Shown piece by piece: positions 48,769 through 59,323 of a stretch of DNA of 64,000 nucleotides. This DNA comes from Candidatus Vicinibacter affinis (GTDB lineage Bacteria > Bacteroidota > Bacteroidia > Chitinophagales > Saprospiraceae). The stretch's first letter is position 1, and every line of letters starts with the position of its first letter. The notes under the pieces are model-generated. The model was not told the DNA's origin, searched no databases, and was given only the letters and a program-made list of their open reading frames with translations. The position numbers and the translations under genes are program-made. The DNA is taken from NCBI GenBank assembly GCA_016714365.1, contig JADJNH010000005.1:2084501-2148500 (forward strand), given 5' to 3'.

Positions 48769-50667
48769 TCAGTTAATAAATTTCCATTGGATAGAAACTC
48801 TTACTGCAAAGTCATAGACCGGATATCCTTCTGCAAAACTGATTCTCTTTTTATCCCAAAAAGTATCCAACTGTTCAAATTGAATTCGCGCAGTGAAATC
48901 ATCTACCTTAAAAATCATAAAAGCGCCCACAATGGGTTTTGTTTTTATGGAAAAGGGACTTAATGGATAATATTGTAAAGTGATGGAGTGGAAACCAAAC
49001 AATTGGGTAGGGTCGTAAATCTGGGCATTGATACCAAAAGTAGCGTTGGTTGCTTTCTTAAAAAAAGAAGCTTTGTAACTGAGGTCATGATAGGTATACC
49101 ATCCGGTCCAGCCTGCCGGATCAGGACTTAGGCGGTGCAGATTTAATTCGTGATGGCTACTCCATCGTCTAAAAGTGAGCGTCTCATTTACTTTAAGATG
49201 AAGATGCTGAAGAATTCTACCTTCCTGCAGAAATTTTCTGGATGCATCCATGTAAATTAATTGATCAATTAAAGCATACCCTAATTGCAATTTTGGCAAG
49301 AAAGATTTTTTTGGTTGGAGTTCAATTGAATAATTGTTTTTTAAAACATTTTTAAAATCATTTTCCCAAATGGCTCGGTCGTTTGCAATCAAATAAAGTT
49401 GTTGCCAACTGGGAGTAGCAGATTCCCATTCTACTTTGGCAATTAAATTTCCTATGCCAGGCAATGTCGATTTGAGGCCAACCCAATTCAAATTTGCAAG
49501 GCGATTTCCATTTCCTATTAATTGAGTGTGTGCGAACAATTCAAATCCCGAAATTTTGATTTTACCATCTCCATTAAACCGGATCCTGAAAATGTTTTTT
49601 TCTACAGAATCAATCAGTAAATGGTTGTGGTCAAAGCCAAAATTTCCATTAAGTGTGGTGTTTTCGGAATCAAAAAATTTGATACCTCCCATTCCGATCC
49701 AGGAATATTGTTTGTAAAAAGCACTTATTCCTACTGTGTCGACTGCAAAGAGTGGACCGTAATCAGATAATGAAGATCTGGAACTTGCATCTTCGAATGC
49801 ATGGGATAATTCCTTGTAGGCAGCCATGAAATTAAATGCAGGCCTGAAAGCACCCCATTTCAATGGTGTCTTGTAGAAGCCATTTACCCCATAATGCCTG
49901 ATTGAGTGATTGGTCTTTGCAGAAGTGGAATGCACCGGTACTGATTCCCTGACCCGGAATTGATCCAATATTAAAAAACTGTCATTGGTAATTCCATTGT
50001 TGTGTTGCAATGCATCTGTATTACTTACCAATACAAAATTTAATCCAAGTGTCTGTTGCTTATTATACCATTGGAGGATGGTTCCCAGGGAACTCAATAT
50101 ATTTCGCCCGTTTTGATAGATGCCTTTGTGATTTATTCTGTTGTAAAATACATTAACATGCACATTGTGCCTGAATGAAGCCGCCAGCATTGCGTCAACC
50201 GTGAGGTTATCGATAAGAGACGAAGTTGAACTCGAAGGATACAAACCTTGTGAAACAATCACTTCCGAATATGCTTTGGAACAAACATAGAAGGGAAGCT
50301 GGTCAAATTTTTTATGAAAAAAATCAGTGGAATGAAATCCATGATCTACCATGGTATGGAATTGAAGGCCTTCCCTTGCAGCCAATATGGGAGCACCCAA
50401 ATTGTTGGTACTGATGTAACCTGTATTCCGATAAGGAACCAACAAATAATTACTGGTATCTACTTCCGAAAGGATGTCGGCTGATGAGCTGATTCCTGTT
50501 TTGATTTTTATTGGTTGGGCCGTTATTATTTTAGCCAGTGAATCCTGGGTCCTTTGAAGGGTGGAATCTACCTGGGTCTGAGCTTTGATAAATTCAAGGT
50601 GTGTAAAACTTAAAAATAACCCAAAAGTGAGTTTAAGTAATTTAGTGAATTTAGTTTCTCTTCTCAT
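48769..50667 (-). CDS. Putative porin (PF14121-type)
   Basis: About 632 residues, starting at ATG 50665-50667 with signal MRRETKFTKLLKLTFGLFLS FTHLEFIKAQ. The body has recurring amphipathic strands (NVHVNVFYNRINHKGIYQNG, WGAFRPAFNFMAAYKELSHA, SITLQYYPLSPFSIK) and ends FAVRVSIQWKFIN, as outer-membrane barrels do. Family length is usually 600-700 residues. Substrate is unknown. It is followed on the same strand by a second outer-membrane-type gene about 100 bp away. Confidence 0.8.
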   Translation of the reverse strand: MRRETKFTKLLKLTFGLFLSFTHLEFIKAQTQVDSTLQRTQDSLAKIITAQPIKIKTGISSSADILSEVDTSNYLLVPYRNTGYISTNNLGAPILAAREGLQFHTMVDHGFHSTDFFHKKFDQLPFYVCSKAYSEVIVSQGLYPSSSTSSLIDNLTVDAMLAASFRHNVHVNVFYNRINHKGIYQNGRNILSSLGTILQWYNKQQTLGLNFVLVSNTDALQHNNGITNDSFLILDQFRVRESVPVHSTSAKTNHSIRHYGVNGFYKTPLKWGAFRPAFNFMAAYKELSHAFEDASSRSSLSDYGPLFAVDTVGISAFYKQYSWIGMGGIKFFDSENTTLNGNFGFDHNHLLIDSVEKNIFRIRFNGDGKIKISGFELFAHTQLIGNGNRLANLNWVGLKSTLPGIGNLIAKVEWESATPSWQQLYLIANDRAIWENDFKNVLKNNYSIELQPKKSFLPKLQLGYALIDQLIYMDASRKFLQEGRILQHLHLKVNETLTFRRWSSHHELNLHRLSPDPAGWTGWYTYHDLSYKASFFKKATNATFGINAQIYDPTQLFGFHSITLQYYPLSPFSIKTKPIVGAFMIFKVDDFTARIQFEQLDTFWDKKRISFAEGYPVYDFAVRVSIQWKFIN

Positions 50668-50844
50668 TAAAATCTGGTGCAAACATAATGGATTTATGAT
50701 AGACTGTCAATTTGGATTTCATATTGTACATTATACTACACCGGATTAGGTTTATTTTAACGCACGATAACTTTTGTGATGGGACAATTAAATTTGAAAT
50801 CAAACTATTTCTAATGCAAAATCTACTTGAATTCAAATAGTCCA

Positions 50845-51789
50845 TTATTCTTTTGAAATTCTCACGGAGCTGAACTCCTTTTCATCCAACAGATATTCTC
50901 CTGCAATATACCCGTCGTAAGTTTCACTTTCCTTGGCAGTAGTGGAATAATTGAATGGAAATTTTATTTTGACGCCAAGTGCATTTGAGAGTATTTCATA
51001 TTCTGCGTGTTCAGGAGGCATGGTGAATGGTTTAGTTAAATGCATCTTTGCCCATTTTTCAGCGACAGGTCTCGACTGATCAATCCAGGATAACAGGCGG
51101 TCAGACTCTGTATTGAACTCCCACATTTTTTTTAACTTTTGAGGTTCAGAAAGGTATCCGGGCTGAAATAATAAACTGATAATCGAATTCTTTCGCTGCC
51201 AGGCTGCTGACCAATGCCAATGTACCAGAGGAATAATTTCATTAAATTCTTCACCATAGGCTTTGGGTTCCATAAAATATATTCCGAGTCCATAATGATC
51301 AGCTTCAGGCCAATCGGAAAGAGCCTCTAGCAATTGAACAAGACGTTCGTCCCGGTTTTTTTTCAGGGGTTCTTCAAAGACTAAGATTCTGATATCTCCA
51401 AGGTTAATCCCACAGCTAAAATATTCCACTCCTTTGGATTGAAGCAATCCCAATAAATGTCGGGTATCGGAAAGTTCTTTTTTAGCATTGGCCAACATTG
51501 AATCCACTTCTGATTTTATGATCCCTAATCCGGGTTGACGCTTGTCCCAATGTATGTTGATTTGGAGCATTGAATCTTCCAGGCTGGCTACTGTTGAATT
51601 TTTTACCTTAAAACTAAGCCGGCGAATTGGATCTTCCGTTTGTGTTTCGATCACCTTTAAAGTTCCGGGATAATGTGTGTCAATCCAATCCTGAAGATTA
51701 CCGATTTCCTTTTTTTTAGTCCTGCAGCTCAAAAGATAAGCTCCAACAATTATTATAAGTGAGGTTTTTATTATTAAAGACCAGTCCAT
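50845..51789 (-). CDS. Putative lipoprotein, uncharacterised
   Basis: A 314-residue protein. The start MDWSLIIKTSLIIIVGAYLL SC forms a lipobox (LLSC), so it is likely lipidated and anchored in the periplasm or outer membrane. The body (ENPI-type strands, WPEADHYGLGIYFMEPKAYG, VHWHWSAAWQRKNSIISLLF) has no recognised family. A single gene between the porin and a 580-bp gap. Confidence 0.65.
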   Translation of the reverse strand: MDWSLIIKTSLIIIVGAYLLSCRTKKKEIGNLQDWIDTHYPGTLKVIETQTEDPIRRLSFKVKNSTVASLEDSMLQINIHWDKRQPGLGIIKSEVDSMLANAKKELSDTRHLLGLLQSKGVEYFSCGINLGDIRILVFEEPLKKNRDERLVQLLEALSDWPEADHYGLGIYFMEPKAYGEEFNEIIPLVHWHWSAAWQRKNSIISLLFQPGYLSEPQKLKKMWEFNTESDRLLSWIDQSRPVAEKWAKMHLTKPFTMPPEHAEYEILSNALGVKIKFPFNYSTTAKESETYDGYIAGEYLLDEKEFSSVRISKE

Positions 51790-52368
51790 GAGCTCGAATG
51801 ATTATTGTATCTAAACCAATTTGTAAAGGTTCATCAATGTTATGAATTTACATTGGTTCCTTCGGGAAACTCAAAACAATTATTTTTTATTAAGTCAGGA
51901 TTTGCAGATTTCTTTTCCTTTTAAAAAAATGAGATAACAAATACCAACAATCGTTAAAAGTTTTAAACTGACTTTGTAAAACAAAAATAATTTCTGGTAT
52001 AACCGGTCAGCCACACACAACTTTCAATCAAAGTTATACTTTCTGATGTTTTCCAGATTAAATAAATAGAATTGGCTTTGTTGAAATGTAGGAATATTGA
52101 CTAAATCCAAGCATTTTTCAGTCTTTTAGGATACGATCATACTTTTATTTGGCAAATACTTTATTAAGCTTATTGAAGTTCCATTCGGCATCATTTACTC
52201 AATTGATTTTCATTGAATAATACCGGACTGACTCTTCTTCGTAATAAGTTGTTCGACTAATTTAATCAGGAAGGACCGATTTGAAAACAAGTATAACATC
52301 AATTCATGAAAACCACTTTCCAACTAAAAGTAGAATGCATTTTTATTTCTTTAAGAATTTGTCAAATG
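51790..52368. other. Intergenic stretch of about 580 bp
   Basis: A/T-rich DNA without an open frame that resembles a protein, no tRNA and no strong hairpin. I see nothing in it beyond possible promoter sequence for the lipoprotein gene. Confidence 0.4.
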
Positions 52369-53172
52369 TTAGAGGTTGAGTAGGGCAGGACTCATACCCA
52401 TGGAAGAGAATCCACCATCATGGTACAAGTTTTGCATGGTCACCATTCTGGTAAGGTCCGAGAACATGACTACACAATAATCTGCGCAGGATTCTGCCGA
52501 TGCATTACCGAGCGGACTCATTTTATCTGCATACTCAAAAAACTCTTTAAATCCTTTGACTCCTGATCCTGCAGTGGTCATGGTAGGGGATTGTGAGATG
52601 GTATTCACTCTTACCTTTTTGTGTACGCCATAATGATACCCAAAACTTCTGGCAAAGGATTCCAACAAAGCCTTGGATTCAGCCATTTCACTGTAATCCG
52701 GAAAAATTCGTTGTGCGGCAATGTAGGTCAGTGCCATGATAGATCCGCCATCATTTACAGCATCCAGCTTATAGGCTGTCTGCATCAATTTGTGAAAAGA
52801 GATGGAAGAAATGTCAAAGGTTTTTTGCATAAATTCATAATTCAGGTCTGTGTAAGATCTTCCTTTTCTTACATTCAAAGACATGCCTATGGAGTGTAAT
52901 ATAAAATCTATTTTCCCGCCAAGAATTTCCATGGATTTTGTCAGCAGGTTTTCCAAGTCTTCCACAGAGGTAGCATCTGCCGGAATCACTTCTGCATTTA
53001 AGACTTTTCCCAATTCAAATATTTTCCCAAAGCGCATGGCCACAGGTGCATTGGTAAGTGTAATGCGCGCACCTTGCGCTACACAACGTTCTGCTACATG
53101 CCAGGCAATGGATTGCTCGTCTAAAGCACCAAAAATAATTCCTCTTTTTCCTGATAAAAGTTGATTTGACAT
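52369..53172 (-). CDS. fabI: Enoyl-ACP reductase (FabI type)
   Basis: A 267-residue short-chain dehydrogenase that performs the last reduction of fatty acid elongation. GIIFGALDEQSIAWHVAERC is the nucleotide-binding start with the unusual FabI GxxxxxSIAW pattern, DFILHSIGMS follows, and YSEMAESKALLESFARSF carries the catalytic Y-(x)6-K arrangement. The stretch TISQSPTMTTAGSGVKGFKE FFEY is the flexible substrate loop. It ends the run TPR protein-recN-fabI. Confidence 0.92.
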   Translation of the reverse strand: MSNQLLSGKRGIIFGALDEQSIAWHVAERCVAQGARITLTNAPVAMRFGKIFELGKVLNAEVIPADATSVEDLENLLTKSMEILGGKIDFILHSIGMSLNVRKGRSYTDLNYEFMQKTFDISSISFHKLMQTAYKLDAVNDGGSIMALTYIAAQRIFPDYSEMAESKALLESFARSFGYHYGVHKKVRVNTISQSPTMTTAGSGVKGFKEFFEYADKMSPLGNASAESCADYCVVMFSDLTRMVTMQNLYHDGGFSSMGMSPALLNL

Positions 53173-53206
53173 ATCTCTTATTTTCTGTAATGATAAATGA
53201 TATTTT

Positions 53207-54859
53207 TTAATTTAATGCAATAAGTTCGCTGGCATTTTTTAAAGCTGAATCGGTCGGCGGATCTCCACTCAGCATTTTGGCTATTTCAATCGTACGGTCC
53301 TCCTTCTCAATTTTTTTCATCCGGGTATTGGTAATGGATTTTGAAGAATCTTTGAAGACATAAAAGTGATGGGCTGCCCTTGAGGCTACCTGAGCTGAAT
53401 GTGTGATGGTGATGAGCTGCTGATTGCTGGACATTTCCTTTAAAATGTTACCCATCTGGAGTGCGACCTGACCTGAAACTCCCGTGTCTATTTCATCAAA
53501 AATCATGGTGGGCAGCTGTGATTTTTTAGCAACCAAAGATTTTAAAACAAGATTGAGTCTTGACAATTCTCCCCCGGAAGCTTGATTTTTTATTGGCTTG
53601 ACGGTCGAACCTTTGTTGGCAGAAAAAAGGAAGTCTATCTGGTCTTTTCCGTTTTCGGTAAAATCTGGAGATTCCTTCAGTTCAATCTTAAATTGGGCAA
53701 ACTCCATTCCAAGTAATTGCAACAGTCGGACGGCTGCTTTTTCCAGTTCTGAGGTTTTACTTTTTCTTTTATCAGTCAATGATTCTGACAATTTTTTCAA
53801 CTCATTTGAACCAGATTTTATTTGTTTCTCACATTCAATGATCTGATCTTCCAGATCAGTGAACGATTGAATTTTGCTACCGGTTTGTTCCATGAGCTCG
53901 ATCAGTTCATGGTCTGTCTGCAAGCGATGCTTTTTTAACAATCGGTTGATTAAATCCAGACGATCCTGCATTTGATTGATCTTCTCTGGACTCATTTCAG
54001 TATGTTCGTTGAGGCGTTCCAGCTCATCGCCAATGTCTTTAATTTCTGTGCGCAATTGATCCAATCGCTCATAACTTTCATTAAGAATGGGATTAATGCG
54101 GACAGGTTTCAGCAATTGAAGGCATTGTAAGAGTTGCTCGGAGATTCCTTTTTCATCATTCAGAATTTGTGCAACCGATCCCGCATTTTTCAAAATTTCA
54201 CCCGACTTAGTTGCCAGATTGAGTTCTTCTTCCAATACGGCATACTCATTCGGTTTTAAACTGGCTTGTTCCAATTCATTTAATTGGAATTGGAGAAAGT
54301 CCATTTCTGACTGACTTTTTTGTTGACTTTCCAGCAATTGTTTTTTTTGGGCCAACAGGCTTTTGTATGATTTGTATTTCGATTGGTAATTGGTCAGCAA
54401 GTCCTTACTGCCTGTAAAATTGTCCAAAATGTCCATTTGGATTTCTTCTTCCAATATGTCAAGATGGTCAAATTGCTGGTGTATGTTGATAAGGTGCGGG
54501 GCCAGTAGATTTAATTGGCTGACCAAAACAGGGGAGTCGTTTAAGAAGCTTCGTGATTTGCCATTCGGTAAAATTTCCCTTCTGATGATGAGCTGATCAG
54601 GATTTTCACCATCCAACAAATCTTTTATTTTAGATTTTACCTGCTCCAACTCCGTGAATGTTACTTCCACAATGCACTTTTCGTCTGGATTTCTAAGCAC
54701 TTTATTGTCAGCCCTTGCACCCAGAACAAATTGAAGTGCGCCAATCATAATGGATTTACCGGCTCCGGTTTCTCCGGTGATGGCGATAAGTCCATCAGGC
54801 CAGTTGATTTCCAGGGAATCAATGATGGCGTAATTCTTAATCATGAGTGAAGCGAGCAT
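53207..54859 (-). CDS. recN: DNA repair ATPase RecN
   Basis: A 550-residue SMC-like protein of double-strand break repair. The N-terminal head has GETGAGKSIMIGALQFVLGA (Walker A) and later LINIHQQFDHLDILEEEIQM; long coiled-coil arms fill the middle (residues ~160-370); the C-terminal head carries ASGGELSRLNLVLKSLVAKK and TMIFDEIDTGVSGQVALQMG (Walker B), then ITHSAQVASRAAHHFYV. The gene starts 4 bp after the TPR gene's stop and is followed by fabI. Length is normal. Confidence 0.95.
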   Translation of the reverse strand: MLASLMIKNYAIIDSLEINWPDGLIAITGETGAGKSIMIGALQFVLGARADNKVLRNPDEKCIVEVTFTELEQVKSKIKDLLDGENPDQLIIRREILPNGKSRSFLNDSPVLVSQLNLLAPHLINIHQQFDHLDILEEEIQMDILDNFTGSKDLLTNYQSKYKSYKSLLAQKKQLLESQQKSQSEMDFLQFQLNELEQASLKPNEYAVLEEELNLATKSGEILKNAGSVAQILNDEKGISEQLLQCLQLLKPVRINPILNESYERLDQLRTEIKDIGDELERLNEHTEMSPEKINQMQDRLDLINRLLKKHRLQTDHELIELMEQTGSKIQSFTDLEDQIIECEKQIKSGSNELKKLSESLTDKRKSKTSELEKAAVRLLQLLGMEFAQFKIELKESPDFTENGKDQIDFLFSANKGSTVKPIKNQASGGELSRLNLVLKSLVAKKSQLPTMIFDEIDTGVSGQVALQMGNILKEMSSNQQLITITHSAQVASRAAHHFYVFKDSSKSITNTRMKKIEKEDRTIEIAKMLSGDPPTDSALKNASELIALN

Positions 54860-54863
54860 GCTG

Positions 54864-56765
54864 TTATTTGCTTTGGTTAAATAATGGCTGGGCTTCCTCT
54901 ACTTTTTCGCCCAGTCTGCGCGCTTGCTCAAAGTCCGCTTGTGCCTGACTGGTATTGCCAAGGCTCTGATAGGTTCTTCCTCTTTCAAGGTAAACCAGAC
55001 CATATCGGGGATTAATTCTCAATGCTCTGTCATAATAAGTGATGGCCTTTTTGCTGTCACCTATTGCCCTCAGACATCGGGCACCTTCGTACCAAAGATC
55101 TGCATCATTTGGCTCCAGTTGAAGATACGCGTCTATGTCTGCCAGCGATTTGTCGTATTGCCCCAATTGATTGTAAATGATGGATCGGTTGAGATAAGCT
55201 ACTTTCCAACGCGGATCCAGTGCAACGCCTTTGTTCAAATCTTCCAAAGCCGCTTTAAGATTGCCGGTTTTGGCGTGTGCGGCACCTCGATTGGTATAGT
55301 ATTCGGCAGAAGTTGGATTTAATTCAATGGCCTTGTTGTAATCCAGGATGGCTTTTTGATCTTCGTTTTTATTAAAAAATAATTTTGCCCTGCTGTTATA
55401 GGTAGAATGCCCTGCTTTGAGTTCAATGGCTTTGTTGTAATCGTCAAGGGCTTTGTCAAATAATTTTAAATCGCGAAGGTGGTTCGCCCTGTTGTTAAAA
55501 GGAAGGGAAGTGTTGTCATAAAACTCAATGACTCTGGTCCAAAGTGTACCCGAATCTTTCCAATAATGGCATTGTTTGAAGGACAAATACCCAAGAAATA
55601 AAAGGTAAACACCCAGGGAAAAATTCAATGCCTGAGATTTTTCCTTGTTTTGCTTAAAAAATTCCTGAAGGTAGTAACAGCTTATAAAAAACAAGCCGAT
55701 GTAGGCTATGTAGGTAAACCTATCGGCCAGATATCCCTGTCCGGCACCTAAAACCTGCAAGAGAAAAACAATGTTGACAAAGAAAAATAAGAATCCAAAG
55801 ACCACGGCTTTTAAATCTTTTTTGTACGCCCAGTAAACTCCCCCAAGTATGAGAATGGCCGCCGGCATGGACAAGTAATGCCAAATGCTCAACTCTTCGG
55901 GATATGGGTACAATGGTAACATCCGATAAGGAATTAACCACTTTATCAAATAGGTTATTAAACTATAACTGCCTATAAACAATCGGCCTATTCCGGCATG
56001 TGTCACATTTGCTTCAAGCGAGCCTTGTTGTTTTAACATGTAAATACCAAGAATTCCGACTGCAAGAGCACCCAGGAAAAATGCCCATTTTTCAAGAACC
56101 AGATTAAACCCTATTTTACGCCCTTTCCAATAGTCTACGGCAATCATGGAAAGTGGAAGGGCCACCATTTGTATTTTGGCAAACAGTCCAATGGCAAACA
56201 ACAGGAATACCCAAAACATTCTTCCAGCTTTTGGTTCATCCAGGTTTTTTACATACAGATACAGAGCAGGAAGGAAAAAACTGGAAAAGAGTACGTCTTT
56301 TCGCTCGGTAATCCAGGCAACTGACTCCACCCGTAATGGATGAATCCCGAATAAAAGGGCTCCCAGGGCGGCAAACCAAATACTCAATCCCAACCTCTGG
56401 AAAATCTTAAAAGCGAAAAAAGTACAAAGTAAATGCAGCAGTAAATTCGTCCAGTGCATAGCTTTTGGGCTCATCCCGAACATCTCATGTTCTATGGCAA
56501 AACTCAGAATGCTCAATGGATTGTAGTTCCCTATAATGGGCGTTTGAAAAATGGCTTTTACATTTTTGCTGTTTAAATCCTTGATCAAAGGATTTTCATA
56601 AACATTCCGGTCATCATCCCAGTTGACAAAACCATTTTGCAGACTCGGCGTAAAAACTAAAAAAGTTATTCCGAGTATCGCCCAAATAACCCAGGAAGGG
56701 CCGGCCGGAGTGCTGGCAACTACCGTGGCCTTTTCAATCTTTTGTTTGGCAGATTTCTTACCCAT
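54864..56765 (-). CDS. Membrane protein with TMTC-like head and TPR tail
   Basis: A 633-residue protein. Residues ~25-420 hold about ten membrane helices; FVNWDDDRNVYENPLIKDLN near the start resembles the acidic luminal loop of GT-C/TMTC mannosyltransferases. Residues ~430-630 contain about six TPR repeats (KALDDYNKAIELKAGHSTYN, KAILDYNKAIELNPTSAEYY, KAALEDLNKGVALDPRWKVA, KSLADIDAYLQLEPNDADLW, KAITYYDRALRINPRYGLVY). Relatives are common in Bacteroidota, but the acceptor is unknown. It is followed by recN, 4 bp away. Confidence 0.8.
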   Translation of the reverse strand: MGKKSAKQKIEKATVVASTPAGPSWVIWAILGITFLVFTPSLQNGFVNWDDDRNVYENPLIKDLNSKNVKAIFQTPIIGNYNPLSILSFAIEHEMFGMSPKAMHWTNLLLHLLCTFFAFKIFQRLGLSIWFAALGALLFGIHPLRVESVAWITERKDVLFSSFFLPALYLYVKNLDEPKAGRMFWVFLLFAIGLFAKIQMVALPLSMIAVDYWKGRKIGFNLVLEKWAFFLGALAVGILGIYMLKQQGSLEANVTHAGIGRLFIGSYSLITYLIKWLIPYRMLPLYPYPEELSIWHYLSMPAAILILGGVYWAYKKDLKAVVFGFLFFFVNIVFLLQVLGAGQGYLADRFTYIAYIGLFFISCYYLQEFFKQNKEKSQALNFSLGVYLLFLGYLSFKQCHYWKDSGTLWTRVIEFYDNTSLPFNNRANHLRDLKLFDKALDDYNKAIELKAGHSTYNSRAKLFFNKNEDQKAILDYNKAIELNPTSAEYYTNRGAAHAKTGNLKAALEDLNKGVALDPRWKVAYLNRSIIYNQLGQYDKSLADIDAYLQLEPNDADLWYEGARCLRAIGDSKKAITYYDRALRINPRYGLVYLERGRTYQSLGNTSQAQADFEQARRLGEKVEEAQPLFNQSK

Positions 56766-56885
56766 AAGTTGATCTTGTGAGCAAAATTAGTCCAATTTTT
56801 TATTTGCCCTTCATTGGTTTAGTCCTTTCTGTGCTAAAGCTAATGATATGGGTTGAATATAAAACATTCCTTGTACTTTTGCTTA

Positions 56886-57929
56886 ATGAAAATCAAAGCA
56901 GGCGAATTAGCAAAGCTTGTACAAGGAACTTTGATCGGGGATCCGGGTATTGTCCTTGATAAACCGAGTAAAATTGAAGAAGGTACCCCGGGAAGCGTTT
57001 GCTTTCTGGCCAACCCTAAGTATGAACCCCATTTATACACCACACAAGCATCACTGGTTATTGTACAAAATGATTTTGTGCCAAAGGAACCGGTCAGTGT
57101 GGCCCTTTTGAAAGTTGAAAATGTTTATCAGACTGTAAGTCAACTTCTTGCAGCATTTGAAACCAAATCTACTGAGACGGGGGGAGTTCATGCAATGTCC
57201 CAGGTAGCACCTTCAGCGGTGATTGACCCTGAAGCCACCATACACGCTTTTGTCGTGATTGAGGAGGGGGCCACCATTGGCAAGAATTGCATCCTGCATC
57301 CGCAGGTTTTTGTAGGAAAAAATGTGAAGATTGGCAATGGGACCGTATTGCATTCTGGGGTCAAGGTTTACCATGAATGTGAGATTGGTGCGCATTGCAT
57401 CCTTCATTCAAATGTAGTAATTGGGAGTGATGGGTTTGGATTTGCACCCAAAGAAGACCGCACCTATACTAAAATTGCGCAAATAGGAAATGTACTGGTG
57501 GGGGACAATGTTGAAATCGGTTCCAATACTTGTATCGACCGGGGCACCATGGGGTCAACGGTGATAGGGAAGGGGACAAAGTTGGACAACCTTATTCAGG
57601 TAGCTCATAATGTACAAATTGGAGAAAATACGGTAATTGCTGCACAGGCTGGAATTGCCGGCAGTGCTAAAATTGGCAACAACTGTGTGATTGGTGGACA
57701 GGTAGGAATCGTAGGGCATATACAAATAGCAGATGGCACCATGGTGCAGGCTCAGAGTGGAATGGTGAGCAATGTGCTGGAGGAAAATACCAAATGGTAT
57801 GGTTCGCCGGCAATGGATTATTTCAGTTTTTTAAGATCCTACAGTGAATTTAAAAAACTTCCTGAACTTGGAAAAAAAATACACGAACTAGAAAAACTCC
57901 TTAAGAATTCAGAATTGACCAAGAGTTAA
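56886..57929 (+). CDS. lpxD: UDP-3-O-(3-hydroxyacyl)glucosamine N-acyltransferase LpxD
   Basis: A 347-residue enzyme that adds the second hydroxyacyl chain to the lipid A precursor. The N-terminal uridine-binding region (KIEEGTPGSVCFLANPKYEP) is followed by a left-handed parallel beta-helix of hexapeptide repeats (ATIGKNCILHPQVFVGKNVK). The catalytic His lies in LIQVAHNVQIGENTV. I start it at ATG 56886 (MKIKAGELAKLVQGTLIGD), which fits the family; the frame extends upstream only to a TTG. It opens the operon lpxD-lpxC/fabZ-lpxA-ABC. Confidence 0.95.
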   Translation: MKIKAGELAKLVQGTLIGDPGIVLDKPSKIEEGTPGSVCFLANPKYEPHLYTTQASLVIVQNDFVPKEPVSVALLKVENVYQTVSQLLAAFETKSTETGGVHAMSQVAPSAVIDPEATIHAFVVIEEGATIGKNCILHPQVFVGKNVKIGNGTVLHSGVKVYHECEIGAHCILHSNVVIGSDGFGFAPKEDRTYTKIAQIGNVLVGDNVEIGSNTCIDRGTMGSTVIGKGTKLDNLIQVAHNVQIGENTVIAAQAGIAGSAKIGNNCVIGGQVGIVGHIQIADGTMVQAQSGMVSNVLEENTKWYGSPAMDYFSFLRSYSEFKKLPELGKKIHELEKLLKNSELTKS

Positions 57930-57931
57930 AT

Positions 57932-59323
57932 ATGAAGCAGAGAACTATTGCAGAGGATATTTTAATCCAGGGAGTCGGTTTGCATACTGGAGCCAAAGTC
58001 TCCATGCGTTTTATGCCCGCTGCGGCCGATCATGGGATTAAGTTTAAAAGAATTGATCTTCCGGAGCAACCGGTGATCATTGCCGACACTTCCAAAGTAA
58101 TTTCAACCAACAGAGGGACCACACTTCAGGAAGGAATAGCCCAGGTGTGGACTGTGGAACACACCCTTTCAGCCCTTACGGGAATGGGAATTGACAATGT
58201 AATGATTGAATTGGATGGACCCGAAATTCCTATTTTGGATGGCAGTTCAATCCAATTTGTACAGGCCATTGAAAAAAGTGGAATCAAAGAACAGGATCAG
58301 GACAAGGATTATTTCATCATCAGTGAATCCATTTCATTTGAAGACGAAGACACCGGCGCGGAGTACATGGCCATCCCGTCAGATCATTTTGAGTTAACTT
58401 CCATGATTGATTTTAATTCCAAAACACTTGGGCAGCAATTCGCCTCACTCGATGGATTGGAAAATTACAAATCTGACATCGCACCTTGCAGGACCTTTGT
58501 CTTTTTGCATGAACTGGAGCGTTTGCTGGAACAAAATCTAATTAAGGGAGGTGATCTGGATAATGCAATTGTCATTGTAGATCGGCTGATGAATCAGGAA
58601 GATCTGGACGAATTGGCAAGAAAATTAAATAAACCTTCGGTTAAAGTTGAACGGGAGGGAGTTTTGAATACGTTGACTTTGCATTTTTCCAACGAACCGG
58701 CCAGGCATAAATTATTGGATGTTCTGGGCGATCTCACTTTATTGGGAAAGCCAATACTCGGCAAAATCGTGACTAAGAAGTCAGGACACAAATCAAATGT
58801 AGAATTTGCGAAGGTCCTGAAGAAGAAAATGATCGAGCAAAAGAAGTTAAGGGGTTTGCCTACATACGATCCGGATAAGAATCCGGTATTCAATACGGTG
58901 GACATTCAATCCATGCTTCCGCACCGATATCCTTTCCTACTGGTAGACAAGATCATTGAAGTGACTAACAGTCAAGTGGTCGGAGTAAAGAATGTGACCA
59001 TGAATGAGGCCATCTTCATGGGCCACTTCCCCAACAACCCGGTATTCCCTGGAATGCTGCTACTGGAGGCTTTGGCTCAAACCGGAGGGGTTTATGCATT
59101 AAGCCAACAACAGGATCCACATCTTTGGGATACTTATTTTCTAAAAGTCGATAATGCCAAGTTTCGTCAAAAAGTTGTTCCCGGAGACACCTTAATACTA
59201 AAAATGGAGTTAATTTCGCCAATTCGTCGGGGGTTGGTCCAGATGGCCGGCACTGCGTATGTGGGCACCAAGGTGGTTTGTGAAGCCGAGTTGACCGCGC
59301 AAATTATAAAGAGAGATTCATGA
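57932..59323 (+). CDS. lpxC/fabZ: Fused LpxC deacetylase / FabZ dehydratase
   Basis: A 463-residue bifunctional enzyme typical of Bacteroidota. Residues 1-310 are LpxC: RTIAEDILIQGVGLHTGAKV, VEHTLSALTGMGIDNVMIEL (zinc His), and later HKLLDVLGDLTLLGKPI (second zinc His/Asp). It removes the acetyl group in the committed step of lipid A synthesis. Residues ~320-463 are FabZ: MLPHRYPFLLVDKIIEV and GHFPNNPVFPGMLLLEALAQ carrying the catalytic His and Glu, which dehydrate hydroxyacyl-ACP. It starts 2 bp after lpxD and overlaps lpxA by 4 bp. The fusion ties lipid A and fatty acid supply. Confidence 0.96.
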   Translation: MKQRTIAEDILIQGVGLHTGAKVSMRFMPAAADHGIKFKRIDLPEQPVIIADTSKVISTNRGTTLQEGIAQVWTVEHTLSALTGMGIDNVMIELDGPEIPILDGSSIQFVQAIEKSGIKEQDQDKDYFIISESISFEDEDTGAEYMAIPSDHFELTSMIDFNSKTLGQQFASLDGLENYKSDIAPCRTFVFLHELERLLEQNLIKGGDLDNAIVIVDRLMNQEDLDELARKLNKPSVKVEREGVLNTLTLHFSNEPARHKLLDVLGDLTLLGKPILGKIVTKKSGHKSNVEFAKVLKKKMIEQKKLRGLPTYDPDKNPVFNTVDIQSMLPHRYPFLLVDKIIEVTNSQVVGVKNVTMNEAIFMGHFPNNPVFPGMLLLEALAQTGGVYALSQQQDPHLWDTYFLKVDNAKFRQKVVPGDTLILKMELISPIRRGLVQMAGTAYVGTKVVCEAELTAQIIKRDS